The translations under genes and the position numbers were made by a program. A DNA stretch of 33,943 nt from DASZTV01 sp035548055 (GTDB taxonomy: Bacteria; Actinomycetota; Actinomycetes; JAFAQI01), in NCBI GenBank assembly GCA_035548055.1, contig DASZTL010000109.1, positions 1 to 33,943 on the forward strand, in the 5' to 3' direction. The notes under the pieces are model-generated. The model made no database searches. It was not told where the DNA came from and was given only the letters and a program-made list of their open reading frames with translations. Below are positions 23,334 through 31,039 of the stretch, in pieces (the stretch's first letter is position 1; each line of letters begins with the position of its first letter).

Positions 23334-24130
23334 GCCGGCCACCGTCCCGTCGTGAAGCGCGGCCGCCCGGTGAGGTCGACGTGGTCACGGACATCGGCGA
23401 AGCCGGCATCACTGAAGACGCCCGGCGCCGACTCGCCCTGCCGGTCGGAGTGCTCCACGACCAACGTCCCGCCTGGTCGGAGCAGCACCCGTGCGCGCCG
23501 CACCACCCGTCGGATCACGTCCAACCCGTCCACCCCCGCCCACAGCGCCATCTCGGGATCGTGGTCGCGTACTTCCGGATCCACCTGCTCGCGTTCGTGG
23601 AGCGCGACGTACGGCGGGTTGGACGCGACCACGTCGACGAGACCGTCGCGGTCCGTCGGCGCGGTGTCGAGATCGGCATGATGAACGCGCACGCGCTGGC
23701 GCTCCGGTTCGTCCAGGGCGGCCAGGTTGTGCCGCATCCACTCGACCGCCTGCTCCGAGACCTCGACCAGATCCACCTCGGCGGCTGCATTCTCGTGCAC
23801 CACTGACAACCCGATCGTCCCGCTGCCGGCGCAGAGGTCGACGACGCATGGCCGCTCGATGTCCTGGACGGCTGCGAGAACGGCATCGACGACCACCTCG
23901 GTTTCCGGGCGGGGAATGAAGACACCCGGACCCACCGCCAGCTCGAGATAGCGGAATCCCGTGGAGCCGACGAGATGCTGCAGCGGGATCCTGGACTCCC
24001 GGGCCACCACCAGCCCTTCGAGGTCGGATCCAGTTGCCTCGGCATGCCTGGCCAGGATCCGCGCGTCGTGATCTGCGCTGTCGATTCCAGCGGCGGCCAA
24101 TCGGCTCGCCGCCTGTCGAACCGTCAACAC
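23330..24130 (-). CDS. prmC: Peptide chain release factor N5-glutamine methyltransferase PrmC (HemK), 266 aa
   Basis: PrmC methylates the Gln of the GGQ motif in RF1/RF2, matching the neighbouring prfA. The N-terminal helical domain (1-75) recognises the factor. The SAM site includes VVDLCAGSGTIGLSV (about 97-111), and the catalytic NPPY lies at about 171-174. GTG at 24130 places the gene 10 nt after prfA. The longer open frame upstream lies within prfA. The final stop overlaps tsaC. Confidence 0.94.
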   Translation of the reverse strand: MLTVRQAASRLAAAGIDSADHDARILARHAEATGSDLEGLVVARESRIPLQHLVGSTGFRYLELAVGPGVFIPRPETEVVVDAVLAAVQDIERPCVVDLCAGSGTIGLSVVHENAAAEVDLVEVSEQAVEWMRHNLAALDEPERQRVRVHHADLDTAPTDRDGLVDVVASNPPYVALHEREQVDPEVRDHDPEMALWAGVDGLDVIRRVVRRARVLLRPGGTLVVEHSDRQGESAPGVFSDAGFADVRDHVDLTGRPRFTTGRWPA

Positions 24131-24140
24131 TGCGCTACAC

Positions 24141-25193
24141 CTACCCGCCGAGTGCAGTAGCAGTGTCGGCATCGGCAAGTGCCTGCACCACTGCGTCGAG
24201 GTCGCCGTCGAGAACCTGGTCGAGGTTGTAGGCCTTGAATCCGACGCGGTGGTCGCTGATCCGGTTCTCGGGGAAGTTGTAGGTACGAATCCGCTCACTT
24301 CGGTCGACCGTGCGCACCTGGCTGCGCCGGGCCTCTGACGCCTCGGCGTCGGCAGCTTCTTGTGCTGCCTGCAACATGCGCGCGCGGAGGATCCGCATCG
24401 CGCTCTCCTTGTTCTGCAGCTGCGACTTCTCGTTCTGGCACGACACGACGATGCCGGTCGGGAGGTGCGTGATGCGTACCGCCGAGTCAGTGGTGTTGAC
24501 GCTCTGACCGCCGGGGCCTGACGAGCGGTAGACGTCGATCCGCAGATCGTTCGGATCGATCTCGATCTCGACTTCCTCCGCTTCCGGCATCACGAGGACG
24601 CCGGCCGCGCTCGTGTGGATCCGACCCTGCGACTCGGTTGCGGGTACGCGCTGAACGCGATGCACGCCCCCCTCGTACTTCAACCGGCTCCACGGCATCG
24701 GCTCGTTACGGCCGCGAAGCGCAATCGTCGCTTCCTTGTAGCCGCCCAGATCGCTCTCGGTCGCATCGAGAACCTCGGTCTTCCAGCCTTGCCGTTCGGC
24801 GAACCGCAGGTACATCCGCAATAGATCGCCAGCAAACAGCGCGGACTCGTCGCCGCCCTCGCCGGCTTTGACCTCGAGGATCACGTCCTTGTCATCGTTC
24901 GGATCGCGGGGGACCAGCAGCACTCGCATCTCGTCCGTCAGTCGCGCGACGGCGGCCTCGAGGTCCGGGATCTCGGCACGGAACGACGCGTCCTCGTCAG
25001 CGAGCTCCTTGGCCGCCGCCAGGTCGTCGCCGGCCCGCTGCCATTCGGCGTACTTCGACACGATCGGGCCTAGCTCGGCATAGCGACGGCCGACGGCGCG
25101 GGCTTTGCCCTGGTCGGTGTGGATCTCAGGATCCGCGAGTTGCTTCTCCAGATCCGCGTGCTCGGCAACCAACTCGTCAACGTGCTCGAACAC
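24141..25193 (-). CDS. prfA: Peptide chain release factor 1, 350 aa
   Basis: RF1 terminates translation at UAA and UAG. The GGQ catalytic loop is at about 228-230 in SSGPGGQSVN, and the codon-recognition P-x-T motif is PAT at about 184-186 in QRVPATES. The N-terminal helical domain and normal length are seen. GTG at 25193 has GGAG about 6 nt upstream; earlier in-frame codons have no family similarity. It is followed directly by prmC, whose product methylates this protein. Confidence 0.96.
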   Translation of the reverse strand: MFEHVDELVAEHADLEKQLADPEIHTDQGKARAVGRRYAELGPIVSKYAEWQRAGDDLAAAKELADEDASFRAEIPDLEAAVARLTDEMRVLLVPRDPNDDKDVILEVKAGEGGDESALFAGDLLRMYLRFAERQGWKTEVLDATESDLGGYKEATIALRGRNEPMPWSRLKYEGGVHRVQRVPATESQGRIHTSAAGVLVMPEAEEVEIEIDPNDLRIDVYRSSGPGGQSVNTTDSAVRITHLPTGIVVSCQNEKSQLQNKESAMRILRARMLQAAQEAADAEASEARRSQVRTVDRSERIRTYNFPENRISDHRVGFKAYNLDQVLDGDLDAVVQALADADTATALGG

Positions 25194-25227
25194 GACTTCT
25201 CCAACTCCTTCGCGCGAGACCAGGGGT

Positions 25228-25268
25228 GCGCTCGCACGCAAGCGAGGGAGAGCGCCGCGTGCGGCTGA
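25228..25268 (-). terminator. Hairpins between rpmE and prfA
   Basis: The 81-bp gap contains CTCGC/GCGAG around a 6-nt loop (25231-25246) and a flanking GCGCTC/GAGCGC pairing, with a second GCCGC/GCGGC stem near 25256-25267. No T-tract is seen. It could attenuate transcription from rpmE into prfA. Confidence 0.35.
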
Positions 25269-25274
25269 TCCGCG

Positions 25275-25487
25275 CTAAGACTTCTTCTTGGAGTACCTCT
25301 GCTCGAAACGAGCGACGCGGCCGCCGGTGTCGAGGATCTTCTGCTTGCCCGTGTAGAAGGGATGGCAGGCCGAGCACACGTCAGTGTGGATGACGCCGTT
25401 CTTCGCGGTGCTCCGCGTGGTGAAGGTGTTCCCACACGTACAGGTCACGCTGGTCTCGACGTACTCGGGGTGGATCTCGGGCTTCAC
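25275..25487 (-). CDS. rpmE: 50S ribosomal protein L31, zinc-binding form, 70 aa
   Basis: L31 bridges the ribosomal subunits. The sequence begins with KPEIHPEY and holds four cysteines at 16, 18, 38 and 41 (CTC and CSAC), so this is the Zn-containing C+ paralogue. Actinobacteria usually carry a second, zinc-free copy elsewhere under Zur control. GTG at 25487 has AGGAG 7 nt upstream. It lies between rho and prfA, the common actinobacterial order. Confidence 0.96.
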   Translation of the reverse strand: MKPEIHPEYVETSVTCTCGNTFTTRSTAKNGVIHTDVCSACHPFYTGKQKILDTGGRVARFEQRYSKKKS

Positions 25488-25536
25488 GTCTTCGCTCCTC
25501 ATCGATTGGTCGCCGGGTCCCCGCAATGCAGGGTGA

Positions 25537-25548
25537 ACCGGTACCGGT
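25537..25548. other. 12-bp perfect palindrome upstream of rpmE
   Basis: ACCGGTACCGGT is a perfect palindrome 50 nt upstream of the rpmE start, in the 112-bp gap after rho. It may be an operator or a small hairpin after rho. No further support is visible. Confidence 0.3.
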
Positions 25549-25599
25549 GCTTCTTCCAGTGTGCCTGAAGTGGAACCGGACGCGGTCAGCGCTTGTTCC

Positions 25600-27312
25600 C
25601 TATGCACCCTCAGCCGGGCTGGTCTTCTGGACCTGGAGCAGGAACTCGTAGTTGCTGTGCGTCTCCTTGAGCTTGGAAAGCAGAAGCTCCATGCCCTGCT
25701 GGGAGTCGAGCGCGTGGAGCACCCGTCGGAGCTTCCAGATGATCTGCAGCTCCTCGGGGGACATCAGGATCTCCTCCTTGCGGGTGCCCGACGGGTCGAT
25801 GTCGACAGCCGGGAAGATCCGCTTGTCCGCGAGCTTGCGATCGAGCTTGAGCTCCATGTTGCCGGTGCCCTTGAACTCCTCGAAGATCACGGTGTCCATC
25901 GTGGAGCCCGTCTCGACGAGCGCAGTCGCGAGAATCGTCAGCGAGCCGCCGTTCTCGATGTTGCGCGCCGCGCCCAGGAACCGCTTCGGCGGGTACAGAG
26001 CTGTCGAGTCGACGCCGCCGGACAGGATGCGACCACTCGCCGGCGCGGCCAGGTTGTAGGCGCGACCGAGCCGGGTGATCGAGTCGAGCAGGATCACGAC
26101 GTCATGGCCGAGCTCGACCAGGCGCTTGGCGCGCTCGATCGACAGCTCCGCGACGCTCGTGTGGTCCGACGGCGGGCGGTCGAAGGTGGAGGCGATGACC
26201 TCACCCTTCACCGACCGCTGCATGTCGGTGACCTCTTCGGGTCGCTCGTCGACGAGGACGACCATGAGGTGGCACTCAGGGTTGTTCGTGGTGATCGCGT
26301 TGGCTATTGCCTGCAGCACCATCGTCTTGCCGGCCTTTGGCGGCGAGACGATGAGTCCACGCTGCCCCTTGCCGATGGGAGCAACGAGATCGATGACGCG
26401 CGTCGTGTAGACGGTGGGCTCGGTCTCGAGACGCAGCCGCTCCTGCGGGTACAGCGGGATCAGCTTGCTGAAGTCCGGACGCTTCTTGGCCTCTTCGGGA
26501 TCGATGCCGTTGACCGTGTCGAGGCGGACGAGCGCGTTGAACTTCTCACGCCGCTCACCTTCCCGCGGCTGGCGGATCATGCCTGTGACGGCATCGCCCT
26601 TGCGCAGACCGTAACGGCGTACCTGTGACAGTGAGACGTAGACGTCGTCGGGGCTGGACAGGTAGCCGCTGGTCCGGACGAACGCGTAGTTGTCGAGAAT
26701 GTCGACGATGCCACCGACCGGCACGAGGATGTCGTCCTCTGAGATCACGGGCTCGGCGTCGTTCGGGCCGAAGCGGTCACGGCCACGACCGCGGTTCCGC
26801 TCGCGGAAGCGGCCGCGGCGGGAGCGGTTCGAACCGAACTCGTCGTCGCTATCACCTTGGCCCTCGCGGCCCTGGTGGTCGCGAGCCTGACCGTTGTTCT
26901 GGTTGTTCTGGTTGTTGTTCTGGCGGTTCTGGTTGGTCGGGCGGTTCTGCCCACCCCGGCTGTCCGGGCGCCGCTCGCCCTGCCGATCGTCGCGATCGTC
27001 ACGATCGTCGTCTCGGTCGTGACGTTCGTTGGAACGGCGTGCCTCGGACGGGCGGGAGTCGCTGTCGCGCTGGGCGCGTGGCGCCGGCGTGCCGTTCGTC
27101 GCCTCGGGGGCCGACGCGGCGCCGGAGCGAGCGCCGCCCCCCTGCTTCGCCTGGATGGCCTCGATCAACTCGCCCTTGCGCATCTTGGCGGTGCCGGTGA
27201 TGCCGAGATCGCCGGCGAGAGTCTGAAGCTCGGGCAGCAGCATTCCGGACAGCCCCTTGCGGCGCCCGTTGGTCGGGGCGGCGGTGGACTCGGCCTCGTG
27301 AGTGTCGCTCAC
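25600..27312 (-). CDS. rho: Transcription termination factor Rho, 570 aa, with long polar insertion
   Basis: This hexameric RNA-dependent ATPase releases nascent RNA. The N-terminal helical Rho-N domain (about 20-57) is followed by an insertion (about 60-185) rich in Arg, Asp, Gly, Asn and Gln, with an Asn/Gln run near 125-140. The RNA-binding cold-shock domain follows (about 190-260). The Walker A motif PPKAGKT lies at 324-330, with Walker B DVVILLDSITRL. Such insertions are typical of high-GC Gram-positive Rho and change RNA affinity. GTG at 27312 has GGAAGGA about 5 nt upstream. Rho has its own leader region upstream. Confidence 0.97.
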   Translation of the reverse strand: MSDTHEAESTAAPTNGRRKGLSGMLLPELQTLAGDLGITGTAKMRKGELIEAIQAKQGGGARSGAASAPEATNGTPAPRAQRDSDSRPSEARRSNERHDRDDDRDDRDDRQGERRPDSRGGQNRPTNQNRQNNNQNNQNNGQARDHQGREGQGDSDDEFGSNRSRRGRFRERNRGRGRDRFGPNDAEPVISEDDILVPVGGIVDILDNYAFVRTSGYLSSPDDVYVSLSQVRRYGLRKGDAVTGMIRQPREGERREKFNALVRLDTVNGIDPEEAKKRPDFSKLIPLYPQERLRLETEPTVYTTRVIDLVAPIGKGQRGLIVSPPKAGKTMVLQAIANAITTNNPECHLMVVLVDERPEEVTDMQRSVKGEVIASTFDRPPSDHTSVAELSIERAKRLVELGHDVVILLDSITRLGRAYNLAAPASGRILSGGVDSTALYPPKRFLGAARNIENGGSLTILATALVETGSTMDTVIFEEFKGTGNMELKLDRKLADKRIFPAVDIDPSGTRKEEILMSPEELQIIWKLRRVLHALDSQQGMELLLSKLKETHSNYEFLLQVQKTSPAEGA

Positions 27313-27324
27313 TTAGGTCCTTCC

Positions 27325-27396
27325 CTATTTCTGGTGGGTGCGGCCGGGCAACGCCACGGCGGCACCAAGACCCGCCTTCGCGGCGGGAGCTGTCAT
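27325..27396 (-). CDS. Possible 23-aa leader peptide upstream of rho
   Basis: An ATG at 27396 opens a frame of 23 codons ending in TAG, 12 nt before the rho GTG. The peptide would be MTAPAAKAGLGAAVALPGRT followed by HQK. A GGGA lies about 9 nt upstream. A stem of six GC pairs (27371-27387) lies within it. Enterobacterial rho is preceded by the rhoL leader peptide, which makes a parallel conceivable. A short frame of this length can occur by chance. Confidence 0.3.
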   Translation of the reverse strand: MTAPAAKAGLGAAVALPGRTHQK

Positions 27397-27529
27397 GGAG
27401 CCGGTCCCGGGGGAGGATTTGCGCGTGCGCCCCAAGGCTCGAGGCGGGGAAGCTGCGGGTCGATCGACGGCAAGGAGACTTTGTGAGGCTCGGTACCGGG
27501 GACGTTGACTCGCTGCAGAGCGGAAACCT

Positions 27530-27544
27530 CGCCCCTATGGGGCG
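27530..27544 (-). other. GC hairpin in rho leader
   Basis: CGCCCC and GGGGCG pair around a 3-nt loop, about 15-30 nt downstream of the candidate promoter. It would form at the 5' end of the rho leader RNA. Confidence 0.35.
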
Positions 27545-27558
27545 GCTATCGCAGGGAC

Positions 27559-27588
27559 AGCCTAGTCGTCGCCGTCCATTCCTGCCAA
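27559..27588 (-). promoter_or_regulatory. Candidate rho promoter
   Basis: On the minus strand TTGGCA (27588-27583) and TAGGCT (27564-27559) are separated by 18 bp, close to the housekeeping sigma consensus of Actinobacteria. A perfect tandem repeat of CACGGCTCG (27647-27664) lies about 60 bp further upstream and could bind a regulator. Start-site mapping is not available. Confidence 0.45.
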
Positions 27589-27729
27589 CAAAGGTCACCG
27601 AACCGTTATTCCAGTGTGTCCATCCCTTGCCCGAAGCAGCACACGACACGGCTCGCACGGCTCGAGAGGCGGACACCGAGGCACAGAAGAAGCCTCGTCC
27701 AGGGCAGCAGCGGATGTGTGCCGTTCGAG

Positions 27730-28653
27730 CTAGAGGGGCGCGAGATGGGCGCCCTTGCTGTCGACGTCGAGTGGCAAGGCGCTCCAGCCGCGGCGGGCGA
27801 ACGTCACCGCGTGGTCGCGACTCGTGTTCGTCGTGAGGGCGAGCACCGTCGGCCCGGCCCCGGACACGACAGCGGGGATACCTGCCTCGCGGAGCTCGGC
27901 CACGAGCGCCGCGGTCTTGGGCATGGCCGAGGCGCGGTAGGGCTGATGCAGCCGGTCCTCCGTCGCGGCGAGCAGGTCGTCGGGGTGTGACCGCAAGGCT
28001 TCCACGAGCAGCGCGGCGCGCGCCGCGTTGGCGACGGCATCCGAGTGCGGGACAGTGTCCGGCAGCAGCTTGCGCGCGGCCTTGGTCGACGAGCTCGTGC
28101 CGGGCACGAACGCGACGGGTGCCAGAGCGGGCGAGACCGGAGCCTTGACCGCGCGCGCACCCGAGGCGTCGGTCCAGGCGATCGTCAGCCCGCCGAGCAC
28201 GCACGCGGCGACGTTGTCGGGATGTCCTTCGAGCTCGGCAGCGAATGCAAGGACTGCGCCGTCATCCATGCGTTCGTTGCCGCCAACGACAAGAGCGCGT
28301 GCAGCGACGACACCCGCGACGATCGCTGCCGCGGATGAACCCAGGCCCCGGCTGTGCGGAATGCGGTTGGCGCACACGACTTCGAGCCCGGACGGGGCGC
28401 CGCCCAGGATCTTGAACGTCGCGCGCATCGACTTCACGACAAGGTGCCGCGCGTTTCGGGGCACGCTCGCCGCGCCCATGCCGGCGACGTCGACGGTGAG
28501 CCCGGGCTCGTCGGTGACACGGACGACAACGTCGTCATAGAGCTCGAGCGCGAGCCCCAGCGCGTCGAACCCCGGTCCGAGATTGGCGCTCGTTGCAGGA
28601 ACCCGCACCCGAATCGGCGCAGCCTTGAACGTCGGCCCCGACCTGCGTGCCAT
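27730..28653 (-). CDS. thrB: Homoserine kinase, 307 aa
   Basis: This GHMP-family kinase phosphorylates homoserine, the step before threonine synthase. The N-terminal RVRVPATSANLGPGFDALG and the glycine-rich ATP loop RGLGSSAAAIVAGVVAA are diagnostic. The C-terminal motif VSGAGPTVLAL is present. ATG at 28653 overlaps the thrC stop by one base (TGATG). It is the last gene of the hom-thrC-thrB unit. Confidence 0.96.
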   Translation of the reverse strand: MARRSGPTFKAAPIRVRVPATSANLGPGFDALGLALELYDDVVVRVTDEPGLTVDVAGMGAASVPRNARHLVVKSMRATFKILGGAPSGLEVVCANRIPHSRGLGSSAAAIVAGVVAARALVVGGNERMDDGAVLAFAAELEGHPDNVAACVLGGLTIAWTDASGARAVKAPVSPALAPVAFVPGTSSSTKAARKLLPDTVPHSDAVANAARAALLVEALRSHPDDLLAATEDRLHQPYRASAMPKTAALVAELREAGIPAVVSGAGPTVLALTTNTSRDHAVTFARRGWSALPLDVDSKGAHLAPL

Positions 28654-29726
28654 CAGAGGTCCAGCGCCTCGGCCGCCGCGGAGACCTCGGCGGGGATGGT
28701 CAGCGGCGCCGGGGCGCCGGCGATCGCCCACTCCGGGTCCTTCAACCCATTGCCGGTGACCGTGCACACCACACGTAGCCCCGCATCGAGCGTGCCTTCG
28801 TGCCGGGCCTGCAACAGGCCGGCGACGCTCGCGGCACTCGCCGGCTCCACGAACACGCCTTCTTCCTTGGCAAGGATCCGGTAGGCCGCGAGGATGTCGC
28901 GGTCGGTGACCGCCTCGATCGCGCCGCCGGACTCATCGCGAGCAGCGAGCGCCTGCTGCCAGGACGCCGGGTTCCCGATCCGAATCGCTGTGGCGATCGT
29001 CGACGGCGCTTGCACCGGCGCGCCGCGGACGATGGGCGCGGCGCCCGCAGCCTGGAACCCGCGCATGACGGGCCGGTGCGTCGCAAGACCGTCCGCGGCG
29101 TACTCGACGTAGCCCTTCCAGTACGCCGTGATGTTGCCAGCGTTGCCGACCGGCAGGAAGTGCGCGTCAGGCGCGTCTCCCAGGGCGTCGCAGATCTCGA
29201 AGGACGCCGTCTTCTGGCCTTCGATGCGGAACTCGTTCACGGAGTTCACGAGCGCCACCGGGAACTTGTCCGCGAGATCGCGCGCCAGGTTCAAGCAGTC
29301 GTCGAAGTTGCCGTCGACCTGCAGCAGCCGCGCGCCATGAACCAGCGCCTGCGCGAGCTTGCCCATCGCGATCTTGCCGCGCGGCACCAGCACAGCGCAG
29401 ACCATCTCCGCCCGCACGGCGTACGCCGCCGCACTCGCGGAGGTGTTTCCGGTCGAGGCGCAGATGACCGCTTTCGCACCTTCTTCGGCAGCCTTGCTGA
29501 TCGCCATCGTCATGCCACGGTCTTTGAACGATCCCGTGGGATTGAGCCCCTCCACCTTCAGGTGCACGTCACACCCGGTGCGCCGTGACAGGCGTGGCGC
29601 GGGAACGAGTGGCGTACCGCCTTCGAGCAGGGTGATGACGGGCGTCGCATCGGTGACCGGTAGCCGGTCCCGGAACTCCTCGATCACCCCACGCCAGGGT
29701 GCCGACCGACCTACGGCGGCCGTCAT
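28653..29726 (-). CDS. thrC: Threonine synthase, 357 aa
   Basis: This PLP enzyme converts O-phosphohomoserine to threonine. The PLP Lys68 lies in NPTGSFKDRGM, and the phosphate-binding region CASTGNTSASAAAYA follows. The C-terminal part has VVCTVTGNGLKDP. The length is the compact form of Actinobacteria and Bacillus. The ATG at 29726 overlaps the hom stop in ATGA, and the 3' end touches thrB, so the three genes are translated as a coupled unit. Confidence 0.96.
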   Translation of the reverse strand: MTAAVGRSAPWRGVIEEFRDRLPVTDATPVITLLEGGTPLVPAPRLSRRTGCDVHLKVEGLNPTGSFKDRGMTMAISKAAEEGAKAVICASTGNTSASAAAYAVRAEMVCAVLVPRGKIAMGKLAQALVHGARLLQVDGNFDDCLNLARDLADKFPVALVNSVNEFRIEGQKTASFEICDALGDAPDAHFLPVGNAGNITAYWKGYVEYAADGLATHRPVMRGFQAAGAAPIVRGAPVQAPSTIATAIRIGNPASWQQALAARDESGGAIEAVTDRDILAAYRILAKEEGVFVEPASAASVAGLLQARHEGTLDAGLRVVCTVTGNGLKDPEWAIAGAPAPLTIPAEVSAAAEALDL

Positions 29727-31027
29727 GAGGCTCCTCCCTCGACTCGCATCACGCTCGCGACCGCGCGGACCACGTCGAGCTGCCGCAGCTCCTCGACCGT
29801 CGCGGCCAGTGCAGCGTCTGTTGCGTCGTGCGTCACGAGATCTAGCGTGGCATCGTCCCCGCGGCCTTCCTGGCGCACGGTCTGGATCGACACGTCATGC
29901 ACCGCGAAGGCCTGCGCCACACTGGCGAGCACCCCCGCCTTGTCGGCGACGTCGAGGCTCACGTGATAGCGAGTGACGGTCTGACCCATCGGGCGGATCG
30001 GGAGGGCGGCGTATGACGAGTCGCCGGCACCGCGCGCGCCGGACAGCCGGTTGCGGCACACCGCCACCAGGTCACCCAGCACCGCGCTGGCGGTTGGTGC
30101 CCCACCGGCTCCGCGCCCGTAGAACATCAGCTGACCCGCGGCGTCCGCCTCGATGAACACCGCGTTGTAGGCGTCACGCACCCCGGCGAGGGGATGGCTG
30201 CGCGGCAGGATGGCCGGGTGCACCCGCACGCCGACCGACTCACGACCGTTGTGGTCCGGCGCGCGTTCCGCGATTGCGAGCAGCTTCACGACGCCATCCA
30301 TGTCACGCGCACTCGCCACGTCGCTTGCTGTGACGTCTGAGATGCCTTCTCGATGGACGTCCGCGGCCGTCACGCGCGTATGGAACGCCAGCCCGGCAAG
30401 GATCGCCGCCTTCGCAGCAGCGTCGAAGCCATCGACGTCGGCCGACGGGTCGGCCTCGGCGTAGCCGAGCGCCTGCGCCTCCTCCAGCGCGTCAGTGAAG
30501 CTCGCGCCCGTCGCATCCATCTTGCTGAGGATGTAGTTGGTTGTGCCGTTGACGATGCCGATCACCCGGTTCACTCGGTCCCCCGCGAGCGACTCGCGCA
30601 ACGGCCGGAGAAGCGGTATCGCACCCGCGACGCTCGCCTCGCAGTACAAGTCCGTATTGCCGCGTTCCGCCGCGTCGTACAGCGTCCCGCCGTCCTCGGC
30701 AAGCAGCGCCTTGTTGGCGGTGACCACCGAGGCGCCGCGTTCGAGCGCAGCGACGAGGAGCGACCGAGCGGGCTCGATCCCACCGATCACCTCGATGACG
30801 ACGTCGACGTCCGCGCGGGCGACCAACGCCGCGCTGTCCGTCGTGAACAGCGAGGGGTCGACGGCAACGTCGCGGGCACGTTGCGGTCGGCGGACCGCGA
30901 TACCCGCGAGCTCGACCGGTGCACCGATGCGATGAGCGAGGTCGTCTCCGTGGGCGTTGATCAGCCGCACGACCTCACTGCCGACGACGCCACAGCCGAG
31001 CATCGCAACCTTCAACGGCTTGCTCAT
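29723..31027 (-). CDS. hom: Homoserine dehydrogenase with ACT domain, 434 aa
   Basis: This NAD(P)H-dependent enzyme reduces aspartate semialdehyde to homoserine, the branch point to Thr and Met. The N-terminal Rossmann motif is GCGVVGSEVV, followed by the VIEVIGG strand and the signature NGTTNYILSKM. The C-terminal 85 residues form an ACT domain (HVSLDVADKAGVLASVAQAF), the usual seat of threonine feedback inhibition in this family. ATG at 31027 is 12 nt after lysA. Confidence 0.96.
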   Translation of the reverse strand: MSKPLKVAMLGCGVVGSEVVRLINAHGDDLAHRIGAPVELAGIAVRRPQRARDVAVDPSLFTTDSAALVARADVDVVIEVIGGIEPARSLLVAALERGASVVTANKALLAEDGGTLYDAAERGNTDLYCEASVAGAIPLLRPLRESLAGDRVNRVIGIVNGTTNYILSKMDATGASFTDALEEAQALGYAEADPSADVDGFDAAAKAAILAGLAFHTRVTAADVHREGISDVTASDVASARDMDGVVKLLAIAERAPDHNGRESVGVRVHPAILPRSHPLAGVRDAYNAVFIEADAAGQLMFYGRGAGGAPTASAVLGDLVAVCRNRLSGARGAGDSSYAALPIRPMGQTVTRYHVSLDVADKAGVLASVAQAFAVHDVSIQTVRQEGRGDDATLDLVTHDATDAALAATVEELRQLDVVRAVASVMRVEGGAS

Positions 31028-31039
31028 TCGACTGCCCCG

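Larger units (their letters stand above)
27313..27729 (-). promoter_or_regulatory. 417-bp thrB-rho intergenic region: rho leader
   Basis: This is the only gap above 300 bp. Reading on the minus strand from thrB towards rho it contains a tandem 9-bp repeat (27647-27664), a promoter-like pair (27588-27559), a GC hairpin (27530-27544), a 23-codon open frame (27396-27325) holding a second hairpin (27371-27387), and the rho Shine-Dalgarno sequence. No protein gene of normal size fits. A leader of about 240 nt before rho suggests control of rho by attenuation, as known in enterobacteria. Confidence 0.55.

Noticed and set aside
27647..27664. Two-copy 9-bp tandem repeat as part of a CRISPR or minisatellite
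   Set aside because: Only two copies without spacers; kept only as a possible regulatory site in the rho upstream region.
26999..28204. 401-codon minus-strand frame spanning the rho leader, the 3' part of thrB and the 5' part of rho
   Set aside because: It overlaps two certain genes in another frame and contains no family motif. The leader between them is better explained as regulatory.
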